Notes: generated by a model not told the origin, from the letters alone. 11,232 nucleotides of DNA from Clostridiales bacterium (GCA_004556925.1 SFFI01000027.1:1-11232), one strand, 5' to 3'. Numbered from the stretch's first letter, positions 1-5,323 are shown. A program made the numbers and translations.

Positions 1-99
1 AGGGAAGACGGCATGAATAGATCCCTGCCTATAGGCAGGGATGCGGAGAAGAATCTCCGCATCTGAAAGTGTTATAGAAGAAATTCTATATTATTTTGA
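1..99. repeat. Terminal direct repeat (left copy): circular-assembly overlap
   Basis: Bases 1-99 are identical to 11134-11232. The secreted-protein gene that begins at 10718 ends inside the right copy, and the left copy starts with the last bases of that gene (its stop falls at 14-16). An exact match of 99 bases at both ends is what a k-mer assembler leaves when a contig closes into a circle. The molecule is therefore read as a circle of about 11,133 bp. A true terminal repeat of a linear phage genome is the alternative, but there are no phage structural or packaging genes. Confidence 0.93.
21..90 (+). other. Three consecutive hairpins between two secreted-protein genes
   Basis: Bases 21-42 are a perfect 22-base palindrome (core ATCCCTGCCT/AGGCAGGGAT). 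Bases 40-63 form a 10-bp stem with an AGAA loop, and 73-90 form a 7-bp stem (TATAGAA/TTCTATA) with a GAAA loop followed by the T-rich stretch TTATTTT. The first two stems share bases 40-42, so they compete at their edge. The set lies just after the stop of the 10718 gene on the circle and about 30 bases before the start of the next secreted-protein gene. It could be a leaky terminator, an attenuator or an mRNA stabiliser. The folds are seen directly; the role is inferred. The same bases recur at 11154-11223 in the overlap. Confidence 0.6.
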
Positions 100-119
100 T
101 TGTGAAAGGATGGTATAAC

Positions 120-731
120 ATGAAAAAAGGAAGAATCGCAATTAGTCTCATCTGTGCAACGGCATTGACCAGTGTAGCTATGCTCCCTGCTTTTGCAGCA
201 TCGGAGCCGGATGATGTTCCTGCTGCGGCGATTGGGCACGCTTGTGCCATCAACACAAATGCAACCTTTGCTGCCTCCGACGAGATTCCTGAAGAAATCA
301 TTATCGAAGGAGAGCCTGGTGACTTCTTTGTTGTTGGCGATCTCGTCTTTGAGATTGTTACACCAGAAGAGGTCGAATCTGTAGTGACCGCCCCCGAAAC
401 CAGGGCAAGCACTTCTCGATGGAGCATTTCTCTTTCCGGAACCGAGATGAGTAAGGGGATTGAAGTAACGTCTTCTTATCCGCACGCGAAGGTGTGGGTC
501 GACAACAAGGGTTCCCAAAGTATCAAATTCACGATTACGAAGGGGTCCGAAACGGGAAGCGTTGTGAAGGGAACCAGCGTTTCTATTGCTGCAGGTACTT
601 CTACAAGTGTTTATAGTACGAATAAGTGGCCTGCGGATACCTATTATGCCAACTTTACCTGTGGAAAGGCAGAAATGAAGGGGTCTGCCGCCTGCCGTGT
701 AGCATCCACCATTCCTGAACTCGATATTTAA
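120..731 (+). CDS. Secreted protein of unknown function (203 aa)
   Basis: The start is the ATG at 120 (MKKGRIAIS...), with AAAGGA about 9 bases upstream; an earlier in-frame TTG at 96 has no good site. Residues 1-26 look like a Sec signal peptide: basic start, hydrophobic core, cleavage after Ala-Phe-Ala. A low-complexity acidic stretch follows (to about residue 85, rich in E, D, P and V). The last 100 residues or so alternate Ser/Thr/Gly with hydrophobics in the way of a beta-sandwich domain, with two cysteines (YANFTCGKAE and AACRVA). No anchor motif (LPXTG), membrane segment or lipobox is visible, so it is probably released. It follows the sigma/anti-sigma/secreted-protein block around the circle and ends at a strong terminator. 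I do not recognise the family. A bacteriocin-like or surface role is possible but unsupported. Confidence 0.8.
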   Translation: MKKGRIAISLICATALTSVAMLPAFAASEPDDVPAAAIGHACAINTNATFAASDEIPEEIIIEGEPGDFFVVGDLVFEIVTPEEVESVVTAPETRASTSRWSISLSGTEMSKGIEVTSSYPHAKVWVDNKGSQSIKFTITKGSETGSVVKGTSVSIAAGTSTSVYSTNKWPADTYYANFTCGKAEMKGSAACRVASTIPELDI

Positions 732-750
732 AAGCAATTTAAGAAGGACT

Positions 751-795
751 GAAGCGGCAGCCAATTGTATTGGCTGCCGCTTCTAATTATTTTTA
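751..795 (+). terminator. Rho-independent terminator after the secreted-protein block
   Basis: A 14-bp perfect stem (751-764 with 770-783, core GCGGCAGCC/GGCTGCCGC) with a TTGTA loop is followed by TAATTATTTTTA. It closes the operon ending at 731 and insulates the downstream RNA promoter. Confidence 0.9.
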
Positions 796-832
796 GAGGA
801 TACGAAGGGATGGTACCTTGATATTTTGTGCT

Positions 833-879
833 ATAACGGTTTACCCGTTTGCGAGAGCTGTGAACGGGTAAACCGTTAT
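833..879. repeat. 17-bp-arm inverted repeat, possible recombination or origin site
   Basis: Left arm 833-849 and right arm 863-879 are perfect inverted copies (core ACGGTTTACCCGTT), separated by 13 bases. The repeat is upstream of the RNA promoter and lies in an intergenic gap after a terminator, so it is not needed to end transcription. Candidate roles are the core site of the tyrosine recombinase encoded at 1574, a replication site, or an operator. The 8-mer GGTAAACC in its right arm also occurs at 4854-4861 in the putative origin region, which may be chance. Confidence 0.6.
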
Positions 880-903
880 CCGGTTGTTTTCCTGCGTATG
901 CTG

Positions 904-932
904 TTGACTTCCTCGTTTATTTATGGTAGTAT
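904..932 (+). promoter_or_regulatory. SigA-type promoter for the structured RNA
   Basis: A -35 box TTGACT (904-909) and a -10 box TAGTAT (927-932) are separated by exactly 17 bases. Transcription would start near 939, about 20 bases before the closing helix of the structured RNA. No open reading frame begins here for more than 600 bases, so the first product is RNA. Confidence 0.75.
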
Positions 933-939
933 GAGGATG

Positions 940-1465
940 GGTTAGAAGAGTATTTTGCGGGGCTGCGGTCGGCGTCAGCTGAGTGCTGCAGCAGGATTCG
1001 ATGCTCGTCTGGGCGAGGGTAAATAGTAATTAGGCCCAGAGCGTCTTGGCCGGGAGCTGCCGGTCAGGGGTTTAGCAGTTTGCTAATACAGAAGCCATAT
1101 CAGGGTTGATACTCCTGTATGGTGTGCGGGCTTGCCGAAGTAACCTTTGTGAACTGGAAAGCACACCATGGACCCCAGAGTAAGTAATCTTTGTGAAAGC
1201 CTGGGTAAGCAAAATGTATCATGTCCCTACCCACCTTCTGATAGTAGCCAGGATACTGTAGATCTCCTGGAGAGCCGCACCCTCTACAAAAGTGCCGACA
1301 GATCTCGAACTGCCGTAGATCTCAATAAATCGGGGCTGCACACATAAGCAGTTCAAAAAAGTGTCGGGAGCAATCCCAAAACCGTCACACATAAGACGCT
1401 AAAAAGTGTATTTGCCGATTGCCGAGTCTCCGAGGGGAGCTGACATGAGGCGGCCTTAGCTTTAA
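940..1465 (+). ncRNA. Large structured non-coding RNA (ornate large RNA class, family unassigned)
   Basis: This gene-free stretch folds almost end to end. Its ends pair: 962-965 with 1457-1460, 967-971 with 1451-1455 (one mismatch between them), then 974-980 (GTCAGCT) with 1438-1444 (AGCTGAC). Inside are stems 1008-1014/1034-1040, 1072-1077/1081-1086, 1086-1091/1115-1120 enclosing 1098-1102/1107-1111, 1119-1127/1161-1169, 1174-1178/1201-1205, 1248-1253/1265-1270, 1295-1300/1362-1367 and a GCAA-tetraloop hairpin at 1366-1377. Two hairpins carry the near-identical internal motif AAGTAAYCTTTGTGAA (1138, 1182). Two others carry the identical loop ACACATAA (1340, 1387). Such size and ornateness recall ROOL, GOLLD or the plasmid-borne ARRPOF RNA, but I cannot confirm any of these by eye. 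No terminator is obvious before the gene at 1574, so it may also be a leader of that transcript. Exact ends are inferred from the promoter and the closing helix. Confidence 0.75.
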
Positions 1466-1476
1466 CGAAATACATG

Positions 1477-1548
1477 ATGAATAGAAAAATAGAGTTATAG
1501 AAAAGTAGTTTACTATAAATATATTTTTATAAATTTATAGTTATATAG
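1477..1548. promoter_or_regulatory. 8-bp-phased ATAG/CTAT array upstream of the recombinase gene
   Basis: Nine consecutive 8-base units end in a TAG/TAT-like tetramer in register: ATAG (1484), ATAG (1492), ATAG (1500), GTAG (1508), CTAT (1516), then two degenerate units, then ATAG (1540) and ATAG (1548). ATAG and CTAT are reverse complements, so sites occur in both orientations with 4-base AT-rich spacers. A matching array precedes parA. Tetramers spaced by 4-base AT-rich spacers are the known arrangement for ParG-type RHH proteins. The RHH protein at 9137 is the natural candidate binder (inference). The region also contains an inverted repeat (1513-1520/1533-1540). Confidence 0.65.
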
Positions 1549-1573
1549 TTTTTGCAAGAAAGGAGGATGCTGC

Positions 1574-2596
1574 ATGGGCCGACGCAACAAGGCATACTCC
1601 AAGGATCTTCACCAGCAAGCCTATGACCGCTTGACTGGGATGCAGGCGTTTGGCGAGAGCAAGAAGGAGGCGGTGGCCAACGGAACGGAGAAGGAGAAGA
1701 TCTTCTCCTTCAATACCTACAAGTCATATTGGAAGCATACAAAGTATTTCATCAAGTACATCAAGGAAAATCACCCGGAATGCACTACATTGAAGAGCGC
1801 AAAAAAATATGTGAATGAGTGGCTGCAGGCCAGGGTGGACCAGGGCCTTTCTGCATGGACGGTCCAGCTAGAGGCCAAGGCCATGGGAAAGCTGTACGGC
1901 ATTTCTCCGGATGATGAAAACTACTTCAAGCCCCCAAAACGGAACCGGGAGGACATCAAACGGAGCCGCGGAGACCGGGTGAGAGACAAGCATTTTTCAA
2001 AGACCAATAATGACGAGCTGATCAAGTTCTGCAAGGGGACGGGCCTGCGCCGGGCGGAACTGGGAGAGCTGCGAGGGAAAGACCTGGTTACCAGGGAGGA
2101 GATCGAGGCGGAGATTTCCCAGCTGGAGAGCCGGCCGGCAGCGGAGCTGACGCCAGCTGACACAAAGCGGCTTGAAATGCTCCAGGACACCCGGTTGTTC
2201 GAGGGGGACTACTTTACCCATGTCCGCAACGGAAAGGGCGGCAGGGCGCGTCTAAGCCCCATCATCGGCCCGGATTCGGCGCAGATTATAGAGCGGATGC
2301 AGAACACCCCCGGCGAGGAAAAGGTGTGGCAGCACGTCCACAAGAGCGCCGACATTCATGGTTATCGGGCGGAGTATGCCACGGCCATGTATAAGGCCCA
2401 TGCTCGCCCCATCGAGGAGATTCCTTATGACCGGGTGAACCGTGGGACCGGCAGGAAGTATCAGAGTGAAGTTTATACCTGCAGGAAGGACGAGGCCGGC
2501 AGGAAGCTGGATAAGGCTGCTATGCTGGTGTGCAGTAAGGCCCTGGGACATAACCGGATCAGTGTCGTGGCCGACAACTACATCCGGGGGCTGTAA
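1574..2596 (+). CDS. Tyrosine recombinase / integrase
   Basis: This is a site-specific DNA recombinase that cuts and rejoins DNA through a 3'-phosphotyrosine. The full catalytic set is visible in the 340-residue protein: Arg159 in TGLRRAEL, Lys221 in the beta-hairpin VRNGKGGRARL, His262 and Arg265 in HGYR, His326 in LGHNR, and the likely nucleophile Tyr336 four residues from the end. Residues about 45-115 form the SAM-like core-binding domain. Helical insertions lie between Arg159 and Lys221 (about 173-205) and between HGYR and LGH (about 277-315), making it longer than minimal Xer proteins. The start is the ATG 7 bases after AAGGAGG. The phased array and the structured RNA lie immediately upstream. 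On a small plasmid the likely roles are dimer resolution or integration. The inverted repeat at 833-879 or the 40-bp repeats at 4629/4716 could be its site, but this is not shown. Confidence 0.9.
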   Translation: MGRRNKAYSKDLHQQAYDRLTGMQAFGESKKEAVANGTEKEKIFSFNTYKSYWKHTKYFIKYIKENHPECTTLKSAKKYVNEWLQARVDQGLSAWTVQLEAKAMGKLYGISPDDENYFKPPKRNREDIKRSRGDRVRDKHFSKTNNDELIKFCKGTGLRRAELGELRGKDLVTREEIEAEISQLESRPAAELTPADTKRLEMLQDTRLFEGDYFTHVRNGKGGRARLSPIIGPDSAQIIERMQNTPGEEKVWQHVHKSADIHGYRAEYATAMYKAHARPIEEIPYDRVNRGTGRKYQSEVYTCRKDEAGRKLDKAAMLVCSKALGHNRISVVADNYIRGL

Positions 2597-2608
2597 GGAG
2601 GGTGGGCC

Positions 2609-3361
2609 GTGAGCGAGTTCGTAAAAAAGACGATGATAGGATATAAAGAGCTGGACAGTGGCCACGCTGACCCGGAGTGTACTCATGTGATCCTGACTCT
2701 GAAGGAGTACGATGGTCTTTTGCGGGAGATCTCCCAGGCGGAACAGAAGGCCAGGGACGAAAAGAGAAAGGCTGAGGAAGAAAAAAGATCTTCCCAGAGC
2801 AGGGAGCAGCAGACAGTTCAAAAGGCAAACCAGGTTATAGAAAAATGGATGAAGGCGCTGGAAAAAGAGAAGGCGGAAAGCGCCTATCAGAAAGGGCTGA
2901 ATGAAAACCTGCTGCGTATTGCCAGGGAAAGGGCTAATGCGGATCGAAAGCTGAAGCCCAAGAAAGAACATTCCGGCTATGTGGTGGTAGTGTCATCAGA
3001 AAAAGTTTATCGCTATAAGTATAACCGTAGGTTGGAAGCAGTGAAGTTATGGGAAACTGTGATTCAAAGCCCGTATTCGATAGAGTTTCCAGCAAAAGAG
3101 GCAAAGAAGCTGATACTGCAAGAGTTTTTTCCAGAAACCGGGGAGTGGGAAGCTGCCAGGTTAGGGATAGAACGATGGGTTGCCGGTGACTATGAGGATT
3201 TCCTGAGTGCTGCGGATAAAAACGAGGAATTTATGAAGCAGAATGTGGCTCTGATGGGATACCGGAGTTTCAGGGCCAACTATCGGGCAGGGTACTGGGA
3301 AGTGGTGTTAGTTCATACAAGGCCCTTGGGGGTTGTCCCGAAGGATATGCGAGTGAGCTGA
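2609..3361 (+). CDS. Coiled-coil protein of unknown function
   Basis: The start is the GTG at 2609, 7 bases after AAGGAGG; that site overlaps the recombinase stop, so the two genes are translated as a pair. The 250-residue protein has a short N-terminal segment (1-33), a long charged helical stretch rich in E, K, R and Q (about 35-112) typical of a coiled coil, and a C-terminal globular domain (about 120-250) rich in aromatic and basic residues. There is no signal peptide, membrane segment or nucleotide-binding motif. I do not recognise it. Coupling to the recombinase suggests a partner or accessory DNA-binding role. The last codons and stop lie inside a 28-bp sequence that is repeated at 4300. 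A second frame through this repeat is also open (YASELKEVE...), so the C-terminus may have been changed by the rearrangement there. Confidence 0.75.
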   Translation: MSEFVKKTMIGYKELDSGHADPECTHVILTLKEYDGLLREISQAEQKARDEKRKAEEEKRSSQSREQQTVQKANQVIEKWMKALEKEKAESAYQKGLNENLLRIARERANADRKLKPKKEHSGYVVVVSSEKVYRYKYNRRLEAVKLWETVIQSPYSIEFPAKEAKKLILQEFFPETGEWEAARLGIERWVAGDYEDFLSAADKNEEFMKQNVALMGYRSFRANYRAGYWEVVLVHTRPLGVVPKDMRVS

Positions 3362-3373
3362 AGGAGGTAGAGA
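3346..3373. repeat. 28-bp direct repeat, left copy, flanking the reverse-strand cassette
   Basis: Matches 4300-4327 with one difference (T at 3354, C at 4308). It contains the stop codon of the 2609 gene and an AAGGAGG ribosome binding site. Together the copies bracket a gene cassette of about 926 bp on the opposite strand. Confidence 0.85.
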
Positions 3374-3392
3374 AGCTGTATCTCGCCGCATA

Positions 3393-3424
3393 AAAATTGG
3401 CCAGCAACACATGGGCTGCTGGCC
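3393..3424 (-). terminator. Terminator of the reverse-strand secreted-protein gene
   Basis: An 8-bp stem, GGCCAGCA (3399-3406) with TGCTGGCC (3417-3424), has a 10-base loop. Read on the minus strand it is followed by AATTTTT, a proper U-tract, so it mainly ends the gene at 3484-4170. It could also weakly stop forward transcription leaving the 2609 gene. Confidence 0.75.
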
Positions 3425-3483
3425 GAGAAAACTCCATATTTTTTCAGTTCTCTTAATGAGGAATGGTGCAAGTTTGGGGCTTT

Positions 3484-4170
3484 TTATTTCGTTGTACACT
3501 CCTTTGTTTTGAACTGCGGAGTGGCAACATAGTTCGGTGGAGGTGTGATCAACGCTAATGCGTGTACCGTATATGTTGTTTTACTTTTTAACCCATTGAA
3601 AGTATCATCTATGCTGCAAAAAATTGCATCATCTTCCGATTCTGAATTAAAGTCAACATATATGCCATCTTCGTTGTAAAGAGTTACTGCGATTCCCAAT
3701 TTAGGACAAGGGATTGTGCTCAGTAAACTACTGGTATAATCAATAGAATCTGTTGTTGGATCTACAGTCAACTTAAAAGCTGTTATGCCTAAGTCAATGG
3801 AACGGTCTTGAGTATCAGCATTTTCTATAGGGAGGATGAATCCGGTGGATGTAGTATCATCATTTTCAATAGGGAAGGTAAATCCGGTAGATGCAATATC
3901 AGCATTTTCTGCAGGGAGGATGAATCCAGTAGATGTAGTATCATCATCTAACAGTATGGAATTAAAAATTTGTTTCTCCTCCGGAGACAAAGCAGCAAAT
4001 CCGTCTGGATCGAAATAACGATAAAGGTCACCCCATGTAGAATTTGCAGAAGGAATAAAGCCCTTTTCAGTTGTTTGTACATCGGAAGCAAGAGCGGGAA
4101 TAGAGGAAAGGGATACTATGGCTGTAACAACTAAAGCCGAACAAAGAATTTTAGAGAAAATCTTCCTCAT
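3484..4170 (-). CDS. Secreted protein with tandem 14-residue repeats (228 aa)
   Basis: The start is at 4170 with GGAGG about 10 bases upstream on the minus strand. Residues 1-29 are a clear Sec signal peptide ending Ala-Leu-Ala. A short N-terminal region (30-75) with an acidic FDPDGFAALSPEEK segment is followed by three repeats around residues 76-118 (pattern DDTTSTGFILPIENA). A C-terminal domain of about 105 residues looks beta-rich and ends with LKSKTTYTVHALALI, reminiscent of a fibronectin type III-like edge, plus a short tail. No cell-wall anchor is visible. It has its own consensus promoter and terminator and is the only reverse-strand gene. With the 28-bp repeats at both sides it looks like an inserted cargo cassette. 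Its base composition is more AT-rich than the recombinase and primase genes. Family and function are not recognised. Confidence 0.8.
   Translation of the reverse strand: MRKIFSKILCSALVVTAIVSLSSIPALASDVQTTEKGFIPSANSTWGDLYRYFDPDGFAALSPEEKQIFNSILLDDDTTSTGFILPAENADIASTGFTFPIENDDTTSTGFILPIENADTQDRSIDLGITAFKLTVDPTTDSIDYTSSLLSTIPCPKLGIAVTLYNEDGIYVDFNSESEDDAIFCSIDDTFNGLKSKTTYTVHALALITPPPNYVATPQFKTKECTTK
3820..3945. repeat. Three tandem 42-bp repeats inside the secreted-protein gene
   Basis: Units at 3820-3861, 3862-3903 and 3904-3945 are in frame and encode the 14-residue repeats. They differ by a few bases each, so the array is young enough to be recognised at DNA level and could change copy number by slippage. 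Confidence 0.85.
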
Positions 4171-4217
4171 TATTTCTGACCTCCATTATGTATTTTTGTA
4201 AAACTTATCCATAAGAT

Positions 4218-4246
4218 AGTATATAATTACTTGAGTAATTTGTCAA
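4218..4246 (-). promoter_or_regulatory. Consensus SigA promoter with palindromic spacer, for the reverse-strand gene
   Basis: On the minus strand, TTGACA (4246-4241) and TATACT (4223-4218) are separated by 17 bases, close to a perfect housekeeping promoter. The spacer (4225-4240) is an inverted repeat, AATTACT on one side and AGTAATT on the other of a two-base centre. A repressor bound there would block RNA polymerase. No dedicated regulator sits next to it. Confidence 0.85.
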
Positions 4247-4299
4247 GTTGACCTCTCTATAATTTGTGATAAAAGAGGGCATTAGGAGAAAATTAAGAG

Positions 4300-4327
4300 T
4301 ATGCGAGCGAGCTGAAGGAGGTAGAGA
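4300..4327. repeat. 28-bp direct repeat, right copy
   Basis: Partner of 3346-3373, with one mismatch. Here the AAGGAGG (4315-4321) serves as ribosome binding site for the downstream DUF5348-like gene. This implies that the cassette split an original junction between the 2609 gene and the 4330 gene. Confidence 0.85.
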
Positions 4328-4329
4328 CG

Positions 4330-4572
4330 ATAAAACTGGGGCTGTGTGCAGAGGATGCGGTAACGCATAACCTGACTGTGGTATGGACTGGCCTTGATGC
4401 CGGGGAGCTTAAAGAAGGGGAGCAGCTGGAGATCCAGGTAGCTGGGCACTGGATTGAGGCAGAGCTGGAGCGTGATTCTGACGGTGGATGGTGCTGGCGG
4501 GACCTGGAGAGCGGCTGGGTGCTGCGGCGTACCAATGTGGCCCCCATTGGGGTTAGGAAAGATAATGTCTGA
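4330..4572 (+). CDS. Small DUF5348-like protein, start codon uncertain (ATA)
   Basis: The frame is open from 4297 to the stop at 4570-4572. AAGGAGG at 4315-4321 points to the codon at 4330, which is ATA, a rare or mutated start (IKLGLCAEDAVTHNLTVVW...). CTG at 4336 or GTG at 4378 are alternatives with worse spacing. The product, about 80 residues, has the pattern G-x-L-x-x-G-E-x-L-E-I-x-V-x-G-x-W-I-x-A-x-L-E. This resembles DUF5348-type small proteins common on Clostridia mobile elements, which have no known function. A second such protein is encoded at 7801. It may have been the third gene of the recombinase operon before the cassette arrived and would now need another promoter or read-through. 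Confidence 0.6.
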   Translation: MKLGLCAEDAVTHNLTVVWTGLDAGELKEGEQLEIQVAGHWIEAELERDSDGGWCWRDLESGWVLRRTNVAPIGVRKDNV

Positions 4573-4575
4573 AAT

Positions 4576-4617
4576 TAGCCTGTCCAGGGACCTTGAAAGA
4601 ATGCCCAGGACAGGCTA
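4576..4617 (+). other. 10-bp hairpin after the DUF5348-like gene
   Basis: TAGCCTGTCC (4576-4585) pairs with GGACAGGCTA (4608-4617) around a 22-base loop, four bases after the stop codon. No U-tract follows, so it is at best an imperfect terminator; it could belong to the origin region. Confidence 0.5.
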
Positions 4618-4628
4618 TAATAACAGCA

Positions 4629-4668
4629 AAAATAGGGAATTAACTTCATTGATAATATATGCCCCATA
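4629..4668. repeat. 40-bp direct repeat, copy 1
   Basis: Identical to 4716-4755 except at one base (C at 4662, T at 4749), offset 87 bases. It is AT-rich and contains GGGAATTAACTTCATTGATA. Iteron, recombinase site or partition site are possible; see the intergenic entry. Confidence 0.85.
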
Positions 4669-4715
4669 GAGGCAGGGGATGACCAGGCTGGATATAGCTC
4701 AAATTGCGTTTATCG

Positions 4716-4755
4716 AAAATAGGGAATTAACTTCATTGATAATATATGTCCCATA
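4716..4755. repeat. 40-bp direct repeat, copy 2
   Basis: Second copy of the 40-bp repeat. It ends just before a perfect 12-bp palindrome, AAAAGGCCTTTT (4755-4766). Confidence 0.85.
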
Positions 4756-5038
4756 AAAGGCCTTTTTGGGCCTGGAAAAATAGTCTTATTTTTCTCTCGG
4801 ACAGGGAGAAAGTCGGAGGGGAAATAGGGGGTGGGCGGAGGCTGTGGGAATGTGGTAAACCCGTAGGGTTTTCCATCATTTCCATGGCCGGAGCCAGGGG
4901 GGAAAGGGGGAGGTGACTTTCTCTTTAAGGCCCCGGAGGGGCCGCTCTTTGGCTCCTCCTTTCCCCCCTCCCGCCCGCAGGCGTTCCCCGCTGCAGCGGA
5001 TTTTCTTTTTGTTACTTTTCCTTTTGGAGGTGATTGCT
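4756..5038. other. Gene-free hairpin-rich, strand-skewed region: candidate replication origin
   Basis: The top strand is G-rich and purine-rich from about 4800 to 4917, then C- and T-rich from about 4940 to 5025. Hairpins seen are 4776-4782/4787-4793 (AAAAATA/TATTTTT), 4857-4862/4866-4871 (AAACCC/GGGTTT) and 4929-4934/4938-4943 (GGCCCC/GGGGCC). An imperfect long stem joins 4897-4913 with 4955-4968. G-runs at 4818-4821, 4827-4831, 4833-4835 and 4846-4848 could form a G-quadruplex. With the paired 40-bp repeats upstream and a primase-like gene downstream, this is the best origin candidate on the circle. It is an inference; no known origin sequence was recognised. Confidence 0.45.
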
Positions 5039-5323
5039 TTGTTTATTAGGAGACGGAAAGGAAAACCAGAAGAAAGTAAGACTGTCCGGCAATGGGCGCT
5101 TTTGGGGCGGATACCCATAGATCCGCTACAGCCGTGTTACATATGGGAGACACAGACCGATGGGCCGGTAACGGTTTATTATCATGAGGATAATACCAGA
5201 GAAATGACAGAAGAGGAAAAGGCAGATTTTTTAGCAGATCAGAAGGGCTATGGTCAGAGGTATTTGCAGCTGATAATTCAGGAGAAAAGGCGGTTGAAGA
5301 AAGAGCGTGGTGGTACAGAGTGA
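5039..5323 (+). CDS. Small protein translationally coupled to the primase-like gene
   Basis: The start chosen is TTG at 5039, 8 bases after GGAGG (5026-5030). The frame stays open upstream to 4913, but that part encodes implausible proline/arginine-rich sequence from the hairpin region. The 94-residue product is hydrophilic: a basic N-terminus (FIRRRKGK), a middle segment WALLGRIPIDPLQPCYIWETQTDGPVTVYYHED, and a charged helical C-terminus ending KRRLKKERGGTE. There is no signal or membrane segment. Its stop overlaps the start of the primase-like gene by four bases (GTGA), so the two are coupled. I do not recognise the family. Position suggests a role in replication initiation or its control. 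Confidence 0.65.
   Translation: MFIRRRKGKPEESKTVRQWALLGRIPIDPLQPCYIWETQTDGPVTVYYHEDNTREMTEEEKADFLADQKGYGQRYLQLIIQEKRRLKKERGGTE

Noticed and set aside
1..99. Biological terminal repeat of a linear phage or transposon
   Set aside because: An exact 99-base match with a gene crossing the junction, and no phage or transposase genes, fits a circular assembly overlap.
72..764. Long reverse-strand open frame over the first secreted gene
   Set aside because: It is antisense to a gene with a signal peptide, good ribosome binding site and terminator. Its own product lacks a ribosome binding site and family features.
940..1465. tmRNA, RNase P RNA or a group II intron in the gene-free region
   Set aside because: The GGATTCGA and GTGCGGG strings are superficial. 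No tRNA-like end or tag reading frame, no RNase P core motifs and no domain V hairpin are present.
2252..2971. Reverse-strand open frame spanning the recombinase and coiled-coil genes
   Set aside because: It is antisense to a recombinase with all catalytic residues, and its leucine/proline-rich product is typical of a shadow frame.
4629..4755. CRISPR array
   Set aside because: There are only two repeat copies, they are 40 bp long with a 47-base gap, and there are no cas genes.
4913..5038. N-terminal extension of the gene at 5039, with an apparent membrane segment
   Set aside because: The extension runs through hairpin-rich GC-skewed DNA, gives a proline/arginine-rich sequence, and ignores the GGAGG that fits the TTG at 5039.
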